Shown: positions 18,010-27,042, counted from the first letter of the stretch. The stretch: DNA of 64,000 nt from Bin87 sp963665395 (GCA_963665395.2 OY762251.1:124001-188000), one strand, 5' to 3'. Program-made: numbers and translations. Notes: generated by a model not told the origin, from the sequence alone.

Positions 18010-18561
18010 TCAGGCCGGAGCCTCGTTGCCCCAACGATCGAAGCCCGCGATCACCCGTCGGCTGAACACGTCAATGCGGGGCGCGGGGGTCACGCGCCGC
18101 AGCAGCTCGTAGAATCCCTCGGGCTTCTCCGAATTGCCCTGCCTGGGCCACTGGTTGCACGTCCTGAACGCCCTCGTTTCCAGGAATTCCGGCCTGCCCA
18201 GGCTGGCGCAAACCGCGAACTCCGCCGCGAAGCACGGGAGGCCCGGCATCTGCACGCCGGCCCCTTTGTCCCAGACCAACGTAAACCGGTAGCGCAATCC
18301 CCAATGCCCAAGGCATTCAAAGGCATTCGGCAGGAACCGGTTGGTGGTCCACAGGAAGACCCAGGCGTCATCGACCAGTATCTCCGGCACGGGCAGAGCG
18401 CGGATCTGCTCCAGCGACATCCTGGGGTAGGCCCACGGCTTGTAGGCGTCGCGGCCGTTCTTTTGCAACGTGCTCTGCGAAACGGGCCACGGCGGGTCGA
18501 TGACCACCGTGGCGTATCGTCCCATTTCCTCCAAGGGTTGCACGTCTGAACCCGACCCCAC
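18010..18561 (-). CDS. MT-A70-type adenine methyltransferase
   Basis: Up to 183 aa. By family it transfers methyl from SAM to the N6 of adenine in DNA or RNA. The catalytic DPPW is in YATVVIDPPWPVSQ (about residues 17-30), followed by YPRMSLEQIRALPV, AWVFLWTTNRFLPNAFECL and FTLVWDKGAG, the usual MT-A70 order. The C-terminal part has EKPEGFYELLRRVTP and RIDVFSRR, the conserved SxKPxE-like and FSR segments. The start is uncertain: the GTG at 18561 has no ribosome site, while an internal ATG at residue 13 follows GGAGG too closely. Phage and plasmids often carry such solitary methylases against restriction. It overlaps the stop of the next leftward gene. Confidence 0.9.
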   Translation of the reverse strand: MGSGSDVQPLEEMGRYATVVIDPPWPVSQSTLQKNGRDAYKPWAYPRMSLEQIRALPVPEILVDDAWVFLWTTNRFLPNAFECLGHWGLRYRFTLVWDKGAGVQMPGLPCFAAEFAVCASLGRPEFLETRAFRTCNQWPRQGNSEKPEGFYELLRRVTPAPRIDVFSRRVIAGFDRWGNEAPA

Positions 18562-18986
18562 TATGCGTCAGCGCGGCCGCTCTGGCAGGGTCTTCCGGTG
18601 GAAGGACGTGGCGCTGATCTTTTTTGAGCGCTTTCGCCGGGGCGGAGTGCGCCGCCCTTGGGAGGCCGCGGCGTGGGCGCGACGGTGGATTTCTGATGCA
18701 GGCCTTGGGTTGAGTCGTTCCTGTCTGTGTCCATCCATTGCCCCTCGTGGCGGCATTGGGTGTGTCGCGGTCGGTCGCCGGGCGTTGTTGAGGACGTTGC
18801 GGCGTCAGCGTCCTCGTCGTCCGCGCCGGCCAGGAACTCCTCCACCGCGTCGGTAGGGATGATTCGCCGATCCAGGCATCTGCTGCGGAGCCGTCTCGTA
18901 TGACACGCCGCCCTGATGAGCCGCCGGCTAACCCGAAGCGCCGCCGCTTCGGCCACGGCGCAAGCTCGCAGTTGCCGAGTTTCCAT
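18561..18986 (-). CDS. Divergent excisionase-like protein, probably degraded
   Basis: 141 aa from ATG 18986. The first 60 residues (ACAVAEAAALRVSRRLIRA, ACHTRRLRSRCLDRRIIP, TDAVEEFLAGADDEDAD) align with the excisionase at 16836-17099 residue by residue, but key positions are changed and Arg/Ala-rich. The tail (GQWMDTDRNDSTQGL...) corresponds to the start of the small basic partner protein, here fused in frame. It looks like a duplicated two-gene module that has decayed. The ribosome site (GGGG, 4 nt) is poor. Confidence 0.5.
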   Translation of the reverse strand: METRQLRACAVAEAAALRVSRRLIRAACHTRRLRSRCLDRRIIPTDAVEEFLAGADDEDADAATSSTTPGDRPRHTQCRHEGQWMDTDRNDSTQGLHQKSTVAPTPRPPKGGALRPGESAQKRSAPRPSTGRPCQSGRADA

Positions 18987-19447
18987 AGTGCCCCTATTTC
19001 TCCCCGCTGCGGGCGGCGCGATCTGTCCCGAAGCGTTCCAGCGTGCGTTTTTGCCCTTGGACGAGATTCTAAGGTCGACCCGAAAGGGGACACGCCCGGC
19101 GTCGGAGACGGAACATCGACGGCGGTGGGCCCTGCGGACTCAATTGGTTGGTCAGCGGCTCGGTCGGCCGCGTCGCGGGGCCACGCTCGCGAGGCGGGTC
19201 TGCCGCGAGGCGGTGGGACACATCCGCAGAGGTCAGCGATTGGCGAACCTGCTTGGCCGGGGCGCAATCCGCCGTCACCGCCAGCCGCTGCGGCAGAGCC
19301 CTCCACGGCGCGACGCCGGCGTCGCGTGCGGTAAGCTGTTCACGCCAGCCGCGCACTCTTTGTCCGGCGCGACGAGGCCATCGGAGATGGCCTCGATGAG
19401 ACCGGAGCGCCATTGCCGCCGGACGCAACAATGGAGGGCAACACGCC
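18987..19447. other. Gap without a supported gene
   Basis: No frame with ribosome site or domain. The end of the gap provides GGAGGG for the GTG start at 19448. Confidence 0.4.
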
Positions 19448-19792
19448 GTGGGTGATTTCGATCCCGATTCCAACTTCCACGACTCTTTGCGCCGCGTACT
19501 CGACGACGACAATCTGAGCATCGATCAGCGCCTGGAACAACTCGTCGCGCTGCTGAACCGGTTGGAACCCGCCTTGCTCGAAGCGGCTGCTGAATGGGCG
19601 GACGGGGAGATCGCAAAAGCCTTCCTGGAATTTGTGAATCCCACCGATACGCATCAGGAAGGTCGAGAGGAAAGATTTATCGCCGCCCTGGTCGGCGCGG
19701 CGGAGTTGAAAAGGCGCGCCGGCCAAGCCGGCTTGGACGTGATGCGATACGCGCGCCTGGTCAGGGTCAGGCGTGAGTTGGGCTACGACTGA
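19448..19792 (+). CDS. Hypothetical helical protein
   Basis: 114 aa, GTG at 19448 with GGAGGG nine bases upstream. The sequence is acidic and predicted mostly helical (LRRVLDDDNLSIDQRLEQLV, LLNRLEPALLEAAAEWADGE, then VMRYARLVRVRREL). No Cys, signal or membrane segment. No family recognised. Confidence 0.75.
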   Translation: MGDFDPDSNFHDSLRRVLDDDNLSIDQRLEQLVALLNRLEPALLEAAAEWADGEIAKAFLEFVNPTDTHQEGREERFIAALVGAAELKRRAGQAGLDVMRYARLVRVRRELGYD

Positions 19793-19955
19793 GCATCCCG
19801 TTGACCGACCGACGCGAGAAAAGGTGACGCTGCGCCCGCGCCAAAGCAGTATCCGCCATCCCACCCGCAGCCAACTATCGCTCAACAGGGATCGGCGGTA
19901 CAGTTAACTATCGCCCGACAGTCAAGAGCGTCAGGCGATAGTTGGCGCGGCGGAG

Positions 19956-20486
19956 TTGCCGGGGCAATTGCTGCTCCAGGATGTCCAGCGCGGCGGGACC
20001 GGTGATGATGCTGGCGATGCTGACAATACTGACGTTGACGGCGAGGTGAGCCTGAAAGAAGGTGTGAGCAAGGACCGGATGGTGTCGGTGCACGATCCCC
20101 GGATGCGCCACGGCCACAAGAGCAAGAGCCGGCGCTTCGACGGGCACAAGGCGGCGGTGGTGGTGGACGCCGCCACCCGGTTGATCACGGCGGTGGATGT
20201 GCTGCAGGGCAACGCTGGCGACAATTTGGGGGCGCTGGAGTTGGTGGAGCAGAGCGAGGCCAGCGCCGCCGTGCCGGTGGTGGAGGCCATGGGTGACACC
20301 GCCTACGGCGACAGCGGCACCCGCCAGGCTTTTGTGGACGCCGGCCGCAAGCTGGTGGCCCGAGTGCCGGGACGACCCAATCGTAAACACTTCCCCAAGG
20401 AAGACTTCGCCACCGGTTCCACTCGCAGGACGTTGGTGCCGACGCCGCGATGCTCCGCCTGCGGTCGCCTGATGCCGCCGCCGTGA
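19956..20486 (+). pseudogene. IS1182-type transposase remnant
   Basis: A fragment of the C-terminal catalytic half: DPRMRHGHKSKSRRFDGHKA, VVVDAATRLITAVDV, LQGNAGDNLGALELVEQSE, MGDTAYGDSGTRQAFVDAG, FPKEDF. These are standard IS1182 blocks. The N-terminal DNA-binding half and the rest of the C-terminus are missing, and after FATGST the frame runs into CSACGRLMPPP and stops. No inverted repeats found. Inactive. Confidence 0.85.
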
Positions 20487-20589
20487 TCGCACGCGGCAAC
20501 GGACGGGTTCGCAATGCCGATGGTGGAACCGACTGGGCGATTCCACAAGTCCGGCTTGATTCCGGCAAGCAACCCGCCAAGCCACCAAC

Positions 20590-21660
20590 GACAGCCGGCG
20601 CCACTGCCGGCTAGTTTTCTCCCGTACGCGCCTATCAGGGAGGACTGGGGTGTCGGTCAAGCTCGGCTGGTTTCCGACCGCAGGAACACCTGCCAGGTAT
20701 TGCTACCTTCGCAAGCCCAGCCAGAGAATGTTTGGCTGGGCTAGTTTTCTCCCGTTTGTTCTGCATCCGAGCCGGGTTGAATTCCTTCGTCTCCAAGACT
20801 CATCGCTTGGGAGCTGTCCGGGTGGGTGGCGAGATTCGTTGTCTCGCCGTTGGCTGCACCCTCATCCCCTGGCCGCGCACGCCCGATGGGTTCCCACGGG
20901 AGGCCACTACACAGCTTGGCCTGTAGTATTACCGCGGAGAGACGACGGTGCGATTTGTCATTTGGCCCCAATGCAAATGCAGCGGGATTGGCGAGAACTT
21001 CCCCGGATTGTCTTCCTTCTCCAACGTCCGTGCCCGCTGATTCCTCTCTCTTGGTGACCCTTGGTACCGCGTTCTGCTCTCTGGGTCTTTCCAATTTCAG
21101 AGGCAGCCAGCGCCACCCCTGCCGCCGGCCGAGCCGGTGACCATCCGGTGGTGCGGACAGTGGTCCGGCAAGCCGCACACCGTATCGCGAGCGCCAGGCT
21201 TGGCTGGTTTTCACCCGTCGGCTTGATCAACAAGCACGCCGCTTCTGTGTCGGGCTTGGTTGATTTTCGCTCGTCCAAAGCGATACCGGGCGGCTGGTGG
21301 GCGCCCGCATAGGTTGGGAGGGTTTCGCCCACCGACGCAATCGACGAGCACCGCGGTCCTCGGTGTCTGGTTTGGCAGGTTTCAGATCTTTCGCCCGATA
21401 CCGAGCCGCCAAAGCGTACCTACACGTCAGGGATGGGCAGTCTCCAACCGTCCGATGCAGCCTGTCGCAATCCGGGCGTCATTGACACTGGAGTTTTCCC
21501 AGACGCAAAATACTGCCGCAGGTCCTCGAGAACACCCGGCAAGGCGCCGCGTTGCCCTTCATTCCCACAGCAACCGGATTTGCCCATGCGATTCCCGGCT
21601 GGCTTTTCTCCTCAAACCTCCCAGCTGGCGCGGTTTCGCCCGCTTGGATGCCTTTGGTCG
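20590..21660 (-). repeat. Degenerate interspersed motif G(A/C)GAAAA-CAGCCAAGCC
   Basis: About 1 kb without a supported gene. On the leftward strand a short motif close to GGGYGAAAACYAGCCAAGCC recurs with drift near 20615, 20745, 21198, 21257, 21318, 21375, 21605 and 21625; the four copies between 21.19 and 21.38 kb are about 56-62 bp apart. The last two fall inside the coding tail of the gene at 21559-22746. Further single copies are near 16450 and 25650. Spacers share no visible similarity. It is not a CRISPR array because the repeats are not conserved. Confidence 0.4.
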
Positions 21661-22746
21661 CGCGTTCTGCACCTTGGGCACTTCCAGGCCCGGCAGCGTC
21701 TGTTGTTCGAGATTATCATCAAACGCAGCGGTCGGCAGCAGCGCAGGCTGGGAAGAAACCGGCGCGGCGGTCGCTTTCCGCCCGTCTTCCGGTTCAGAGA
21801 CGTGCGCCGTGGGAGTTTCGGCGTCGCTCTCATCCGACCCGTCAACGGATTTCCCGCCTGGTGCGCAGAACCCTCCGGTTGGCGCACCGTTCCACTCCGC
21901 AGCGCATCCACCAACGTTTCCCCGCTCAAGTGCCGTCGTCTGGTCGCCTGCGGGCTCTTGTTGCGTCAGGTTGAACGAATCCAGCCGGGGCAGGAGCACG
22001 TTCCAATCCGGCTCCTCCACGGCGGATGGCTCGTCGTTTCCGACGCTCCCGCCGGGGTTAGAGGCTTCGGGCGGCGAACCGGGGCTGTCCAAGTCGCCGG
22101 TTTGTCCTTTGTCCTGCAGGAGAATTCCCAAGACCGCCCAGGTCAAATCCAGTGGGTCCACGCGCTCAGCGGCAACGTGGTCGGCGGCGCAGGGCTTCAC
22201 CGCTGCGCCGACGTGTTGCTCGTGGTCGACGCCGGCGTCGAGCCGGTCCGCCGTCGCCGTCTGAATCGCCGACGCAGCGTCGTCCACCACCGCCAGGAAC
22301 AACTCGCGCAGGCGCCGAGCCGGCTTTTCGGTCAGGCCGAGGTGGAACGCCAGTTGGGCGCACGTGATGTCGGGATGGTGGGCCGCCAGCAGGTAGCAGG
22401 CCACCAGCAACTTCAGACAGCCGACTTTGGTGGATTCGATCAGTGTGCCCAAGGTGACCGAGAAGTGCCGCCGGCACCTGCGGCACCGGTAGGGCATCGG
22501 CTTGCGGTTGGCCACTGAACGTACCAGTAGGGAGCCGCATCCGCGTTCCGGGCAACGGGGGCCGCCGCCCCAGCGAATCCTCGCGAGACGTGCTTGGGCG
22601 GCTTCCTCCAAATCCTCCAGGTTGACTCCCAGGGATTGCAACCGCTCAGCGAGGCTCGGCGCCGCGTACTGCACGGCCTGGTGACGGGTTGCAGCAGGTT
22701 CCTGATGCTCTCCTCCGGTCGCCTTGGTTTCAGCGTTGGTCGCCAC
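21559..22746 (-). CDS. IS1595-type zinc-ribbon/HTH protein without catalytic core
   Basis: 395 aa, GTG at 22746 with AAGGAGG five bases upstream. Residues 55-140 match the N-terminal part of IS1595-family transposases: a zinc ribbon (CPERGCGSLL ... YRCRRCRRHFSVTLGTLIE), then KLLVACYLLAAHHPDITCAQ and LAFHLGLTEKPARRL, the helix-turn-helix. The DDE/N nuclease domain that should follow is absent; the remaining 230 residues are acidic, low in homology, and end in a basic tail (RPKASKRAKPRQ, RRKAS). The tail resembles the end of the 16562-16795 protein. It may be a domesticated DNA-binding derivative. It lies downstream of two more IS1595-type genes on the same strand. Confidence 0.75.
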   Translation of the reverse strand: MATNAETKATGGEHQEPAATRHQAVQYAAPSLAERLQSLGVNLEDLEEAAQARLARIRWGGGPRCPERGCGSLLVRSVANRKPMPYRCRRCRRHFSVTLGTLIESTKVGCLKLLVACYLLAAHHPDITCAQLAFHLGLTEKPARRLRELFLAVVDDAASAIQTATADRLDAGVDHEQHVGAAVKPCAADHVAAERVDPLDLTWAVLGILLQDKGQTGDLDSPGSPPEASNPGGSVGNDEPSAVEEPDWNVLLPRLDSFNLTQQEPAGDQTTALERGNVGGCAAEWNGAPTGGFCAPGGKSVDGSDESDAETPTAHVSEPEDGRKATAAPVSSQPALLPTAAFDDNLEQQTLPGLEVPKVQNARPKASKRAKPRQLGGLRRKASRESHGQIRLLWE

Positions 22747-23697
22747 GTGTGCCTCCTTGTGCGGGCGGGGGTGTGAAGCCAGGCTGACAAAGCCTCAGGA
22801 TGGCCTCACCGGTGCGGTGCGATGGGAGATTGCGGTAGGCTGGGGTCATCGCTCGGGGTGTTTTCAGTGACTGCCCGGATTGCTGTTGCCAACCGAATTG
22901 TTCCCGCCGCGGCGCCATCGCCGTCGTCTGGGGCAGCCTAGGAGCTCGCCGACGCTCCAGGGCCGAATGTCGCCTTGACGGTGCTCCCCCTGCGCCGGCG
23001 CTGTCCAAGAATTCCGACGCGTTGACGCCCACCGCCATCGGGTCGGATTTCTGCCGTAGAGTCTCCATCCGTCTATTCATCCTCACTGTTGAGGCCGGCT
23101 CATCTGCAACCGGAACGGTTGCACGGCGAGACCGTGCGCTTTTGGACGGGAGTGTAATTTCGATTACGGGTTGCCTTGCCGCCGGCGGCGCGAACAGGGC
23201 GGATGACCGGCGGCGCCCGCACGTTCGTTTTCGCGCTCCTGCTTGCTCTTGTGGCTTCTCCGGTCGCGCCGGATGCAGACGGGGCGGATTGCGTCCAGCA
23301 CCCCGAGTCTGCCTGCGGGCGACGCCGGCGAAGTTGCCGCGTCGCTTGAGTCGCATCTCGCCCTGTTCACCGCTTGTCTCCGGCCGGTTTCGTATTGGAA
23401 CGGCCCGCCGCGGCATCAAGCAGCCACAGTCCCCACGCAGCTGGGAAATCCGCAACTTCACTCCTTGGTCCGAGAGCGGATGTCCCTGAGAAGTCGGCAG
23501 GAGCCGTTGGGGCAGATGACACCCGGCGCCCGTTTTCAGGTCGATCACATCGGGGGCGTCGGACGGGTGGTGCAACGGATTGTCCTGGACCATCGGAGGG
23601 TGCTGTCCGCGGGTCCACGGTTCGTCTACCGGGCCGGCAGCGGGCTTTTGGTTGACCGATGGTGATTGACCGTTCACTTGGGTATACCCGTCGGCGG
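22747..23697. other. 950-bp stretch, no confident gene
   Basis: One leftward frame is open for 435 codons across here and beyond (24037-22730), but it runs through the helix-turn-helix gene at 23698-23940 in a different frame, lacks a ribosome site and has flat third-position composition. A rightward frame is similarly unsupported. Treated as non-coding or decayed. Confidence 0.4.
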
Positions 23698-23940
23698 TCA
23701 AAACAGCGTCGGGCGCGCTGGTGGCTGGCACTCGCGCTTCAGCAGGTTGTAGACGGTGGTACGGCTGACGGCCAGGGTCCGCGCGATCTGGATGACGGTC
23801 ATTCCCTCCTGGTGCAACTTCCGGGCTTCCGTCGAGCGTCGATCGGCCTGCCGCCGCCGTGCGATGGCGGCCTTTTCGGAACTGGCCTTGGGGTCGGCTT
23901 TGGCCCGGGCCTTGGCTCGGGTTGCGTTGAAATTTCGCAT
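23698..23940 (-). CDS. Resolvase-type helix-turn-helix protein
   Basis: 80 aa, ATG at 23940 with GGGGAG five bases upstream. The first 40 residues are Lys/Arg/Ala-rich. Residues 38-70 (STEARKLHQEGMTVIQIART, LAVSRTTVYNLLK) match the C-terminal helix-turn-helix of Hin-like serine recombinases. The recombinase catalytic domain is absent. It begins 20 bp after the IS1595 transposase ends and is probably the last gene of that operon. DNA binding is well supported; the role is unknown. Confidence 0.8.
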   Translation of the reverse strand: MRNFNATRAKARAKADPKASSEKAAIARRRQADRRSTEARKLHQEGMTVIQIARTLAVSRTTVYNLLKRECQPPARPTLF

Positions 23941-23960
23941 GTGGACTCCCCGTGAAGTCA

Positions 23961-25055
23961 TTAGAGAGGTTGAATTGGAATCTCGGGTTGAAACATAGTG
24001 GGCGTTGGAGGGGCGAACCGCGATTGTTCTGCCGCAATGCGCTCCGGTGTTAGGGACCCGTGCTCTCGCGACGCCAGTTCCCCCATGCGTTCGATGACGG
24101 GGACCTGGCGCCGGTTGAACATGAATTCCGCTTGAGCCGCATATCGCGTTAGGTTCTCCTGGGAGATTTCGATGCGGCTGAGGGCCCGACGCGTCCAGGC
24201 AAAGTAGCTTTCGGCGCCGTTGATGTGATTGTCAGGGTCATCCATGTTGACGAACTCGTAGGCTCCGTGGTTGACCCAGCAGTGTTTGATAATCAGTTCC
24301 TGCCCGACACCCTCGTATCCGACCCATCCGTCGCTGTACAAGGTGCATCCTCGCCTGACGCCGCTCCGGCGCAAAATGGCGACCAAGTTGCTCTTGGTAC
24401 GTTCCGACACCACCCATACCCGGACTTGACCGGTTGCTCGCTCCAGCACTACGACCGTGTAGAGGCGGTGCGTAAATCGTTCGCCGGCCGCGGATTCCAG
24501 ATGTTTCGGCCAACAGGCCTCGTCCACCTCAAACACCCTCGCCAGGCTTTCCAGTGGTGACGGGTCCGACTCCATCATCTGCATATGGATGGCGTGGACC
24601 ACGAGATATGTGGTTTGTTGATCCAGGCCGAGGAAACGGGCGATCTGTTCTTCCGACCAGAACTGCGGCTCGGACAGCATCAGGTGCAAGGCCAGCACCC
24701 AGTGGCGCAACGATACCCCCGGAGGATTTGCGGTGAAATGATTGGTGCGCACCCCGAAGCCCTTTCCGCAGGATGCGCACTGGAACCGGATCTCGGCATC
24801 TTCATCTTCCGGTGTCTCCTCGGTGACTTCGGTGGAGCCGCAATGGGCGCAGCGTGGACCATCTGACCACCGCTTCTGGATCAGCCACCGATTGGCGGCG
24901 CGATTGGTCGACGCAACAGTCTCAAAGAGTTCCGGCAAGGGCTGCCGTGTCCGGCGCATGATTTCTCGGTAGGACGGGTCTCGGTTTACGGAATCGGGGA
25001 GAACGTGATCGAAGGATTGCTCTGCTGTTTCTGTGATAGAATGGCGTCCGCTCAT
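23961..25055 (-). CDS. IS1595-family transposase
   Basis: 364 aa with a full layout: zinc ribbon (CAHCGSTEVTEE ... FQCASCGKGFGVRTNHF, residues 70-108), helix-turn-helix region (FWSEEQIARFLGLDQQTTYLV), and DDE/N-type core with VFEVDEACWPKH, CTLYSDGWVGYEGV and DDPDNHINGAESYFAWTRRA. The C-terminus has EFMFNRR, typical of the family. The start codon ATG at 25055 overlaps the stop of the upstream gene (ATGA), so the two are translationally coupled, which is unusual for an IS. No inverted repeats bounding just this gene were found. Confidence 0.9.
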   Translation of the reverse strand: MSGRHSITETAEQSFDHVLPDSVNRDPSYREIMRRTRQPLPELFETVASTNRAANRWLIQKRWSDGPRCAHCGSTEVTEETPEDEDAEIRFQCASCGKGFGVRTNHFTANPPGVSLRHWVLALHLMLSEPQFWSEEQIARFLGLDQQTTYLVVHAIHMQMMESDPSPLESLARVFEVDEACWPKHLESAAGERFTHRLYTVVVLERATGQVRVWVVSERTKSNLVAILRRSGVRRGCTLYSDGWVGYEGVGQELIIKHCWVNHGAYEFVNMDDPDNHINGAESYFAWTRRALSRIEISQENLTRYAAQAEFMFNRRQVPVIERMGELASREHGSLTPERIAAEQSRFAPPTPTMFQPEIPIQPL

Positions 25056-25645
25056 TGGGGGTTTCGCTCCTGGTGGCTTGGTTCGCCGGAGTCGTCGGTG
25101 CTGTCAACATGGTGCGGCTTCGGCGTTTTGCAATGGGTTTTCTCGATGGGCTCACGGGGCCCGGCCGGGCCTGGGACGTGTTGGCGAATGCGCCAGATCA
25201 TGTAGGCTGCACACGCCTCGGACACGCCCAGCTGTCGGGACAGGGTCGCCGGGATGGCCGGCTCGAATTCCGATGTCGCCTCGACGAGGTAGAGCGCCCA
25301 GAGCCAGACCCGCAGTGGTTTTGTTGAGTCGCTGAGGAAGTAGTTGTCGCGCACGGTGAATCGGTGGCGGCAGATCCGGCAGTAGAATTGAGCCGGGATT
25401 TTCTTGGGGATCTTGAAGCTGCGGCACGGCCGGACGTCATTGGAGCCGCAGTCCGGTTTGGTGCACTCTACCCCGTACGGCCAACGGTACGCGATCAGCG
25501 CTTGACCGGCCGATTCCTCGGAATTGGCGTGGAGGTCCAAAACCTCCGGCATCGACAGCGATCCCAGGGGACGGGAAACAAACGTCCCGGGCGCCGTGGA
25601 CTGACGCGGTGCGCTATGCAGGTCGGGGAAAGGTTTGGGGATCAA
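25052..25645 (-). CDS. IS1595-type zinc-ribbon/HTH protein, coupled to the transposase
   Basis: 197 aa. Residues 47-150 are again the IS1595 N-terminal part: RWPYGVECTKPDCGSNDV, FYCRICRHRFTVRDNYFL, then LWALYLVEATSEFEP and LSRQLGVSEACAAYMIWRIR. The chain ends soon afterwards with a polar tail, so there is no nuclease domain. Its last codons overlap the start of the complete transposase by 4 bp. It may be a regulatory or targeting subunit of the element. Upstream lies an AT-rich region with palindromes. Confidence 0.8.
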   Translation of the reverse strand: MIPKPFPDLHSAPRQSTAPGTFVSRPLGSLSMPEVLDLHANSEESAGQALIAYRWPYGVECTKPDCGSNDVRPCRSFKIPKKIPAQFYCRICRHRFTVRDNYFLSDSTKPLRVWLWALYLVEATSEFEPAIPATLSRQLGVSEACAAYMIWRIRQHVPGPAGPREPIEKTHCKTPKPHHVDSTDDSGEPSHQERNPQ

Positions 25646-25799
25646 ATTTTTCTCTCCCGTTGGCTTGGTTGGTTTTGGGACGAGACCGCGAGTGCTGTCA
25701 ACATGGTGGGCCTGCCCGTGATGTTTGAACGATCTCCTTTGATTGTGATGCGGCGCGGAGTCGGCATCGCACCGTCAAAATCGAAATCACTTCGGGATT

Positions 25800-26130
25800 G
25801 TACCAAATTTGGTGGTTTTCGCAATACCATGCCGAAATACGGAAAATAGTATAATCCGCTTTCGGATTTTATCAGGCCGTATAATTACGTTTCACATCAT
25901 CTATTATGGTTTTCATTACGAAAACCGTATTTCATCTGAAAACGGCATTTTATGGTCGAAAAAACGCTTTTTTCAGGCGAATTCAACGTATTGCCGCTGC
26001 TTTCACAGGCAGTAGCACGAAAAACAAAGAAAATTTAATGTACCGTGTGAAACGGGAAGGTTTGCAACGTCCGTGATGGCGGTTTTCGTTATGACATAAC
26101 ATCGCGCAACATGACGAAAATCGTCGCACG
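25800..26130. promoter_or_regulatory. AT-rich region with repeated GGTTTTC palindromes
   Basis: This 330-bp stretch is clearly more AT-rich than its surroundings. GGTTTTC recurs at 25814-25820 (followed by GCAATACC), 25908-25914 and 26081-26087 (followed by GTTATGAC). The middle copy forms a perfect palindrome with GAAAACC at 25920-25926. A smaller one, GACGAAAATCGTC, is at 26113-26125. It lies upstream of the leftward IS1595-type operon. Transposase-binding sites, an operator or an old replication origin are all possible. Confidence 0.5.
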
Positions 26131-26416
26131 CCGCCCGCAACCACCATTCCGTCATCTGCCGCGCAAACCATCGGCTGCCCGCGACAGGGCCGGTCCTACG
26201 ACTTTTGACGACCATTGGCGGGTCTATCCTTCCTACGCCGGAGAGGCTCCGTCGCTCGCTCTCTCCACCCCAATTAGCCCCGGGCCAGCGTGTGTCGGCG
26301 GTAACGGGCCAGCCGGCCTTGATTTCGCCCGGATCATGCCTGGAGGGCGCTATCCTTTGTGGTGCCAACAGTGTCGTTGTCCAGCGATTCCGTCAGGATA
26401 ATGGAAAGGGAATTTG

Positions 26417-27016
26417 TCAGTACTGTCGTTTGGAGGTCAATGGGGGCGGGCACCTGGCGCCACGGTTGTGGCGCCGGTTGGTGAGTTGTGCCAGGGCACC
26501 AGCGTACTTGCGCACCGTGTTTCGTGAAACGCCCAGTTGCCGTGCCATCTCGCGTAGCGAGATGCCCTGGACTCTGGTCTCCTGCACTGTCTTCCAGAGC
26601 GCCGGTTGGCGAGGCGACAGCGGCCGTTCCTCCAGAGCTTGGGTTTCACTTTCGGAGTTGCCGACGGGGTTGTCATCTACGACGATGGGATCGGGCTCCA
26701 GGTTGGCCAGGTTTCGCAACCGAGGTTGGCTCGAGGCGATGGTTTCCCAGACGATCACGATGCGGCCGATTTCTGGAGTGGCAGCCAGAGCGCCGTGGGA
26801 AACGCGCAGGGCTGCATTAGTGCGATAGCTGGGGACGTCGAATCCCAGGATGACGGCGTGGTGGACGACCCGGTCGATGGCGGCCGCGGTGGCCATGGGG
26901 TTGGCGAAGATGTGCTCCCACTCCGAGAAGACCAGGTTGGAGGTGATGCCCAGCGACCTGCGTTCGTAGCATTCGGCAATCAAGGTGAAGAGGCCCTCGG
27001 ACTCCTCGTTGCCCCC
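26417..27016 (-). pseudogene. IS21 istB 3' part joined to an HTH fragment
   Basis: From the insertion point at 27016 the leftward frame reads NEESEGLFTL, LIAECYERRSLGITSNLVFS, EWEHIFANPMATAAAIDRVV and SYRTNAA, the C-terminal half of the IstB ATPase helper. Beyond it the frame continues into an unrelated segment with GISLREMARQLGVSRNTVRK, a transposase-type helix-turn-helix. The 5' half of istB is on the far side of the nested insertions at 29614-30163. Confidence 0.85.
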
Positions 27017-27042
27017 GTGTCAAGCACCTGACAGGGGTATGT

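Noticed and set aside
19908..20660. 250-aa leftward protein over the IS1182 remnant
   Set aside because: Antisense shadow of the recognisable transposase fragment.
20590..21660. CRISPR-like array from motif spacing near 60 bp
   Set aside because: The motif is degenerate and only partly regular, unlike conserved CRISPR repeats.
22730..24037. 435-aa leftward protein
   Set aside because: Overlaps the well-supported HTH gene in another frame, no ribosome site, no domain, flat third-position composition.
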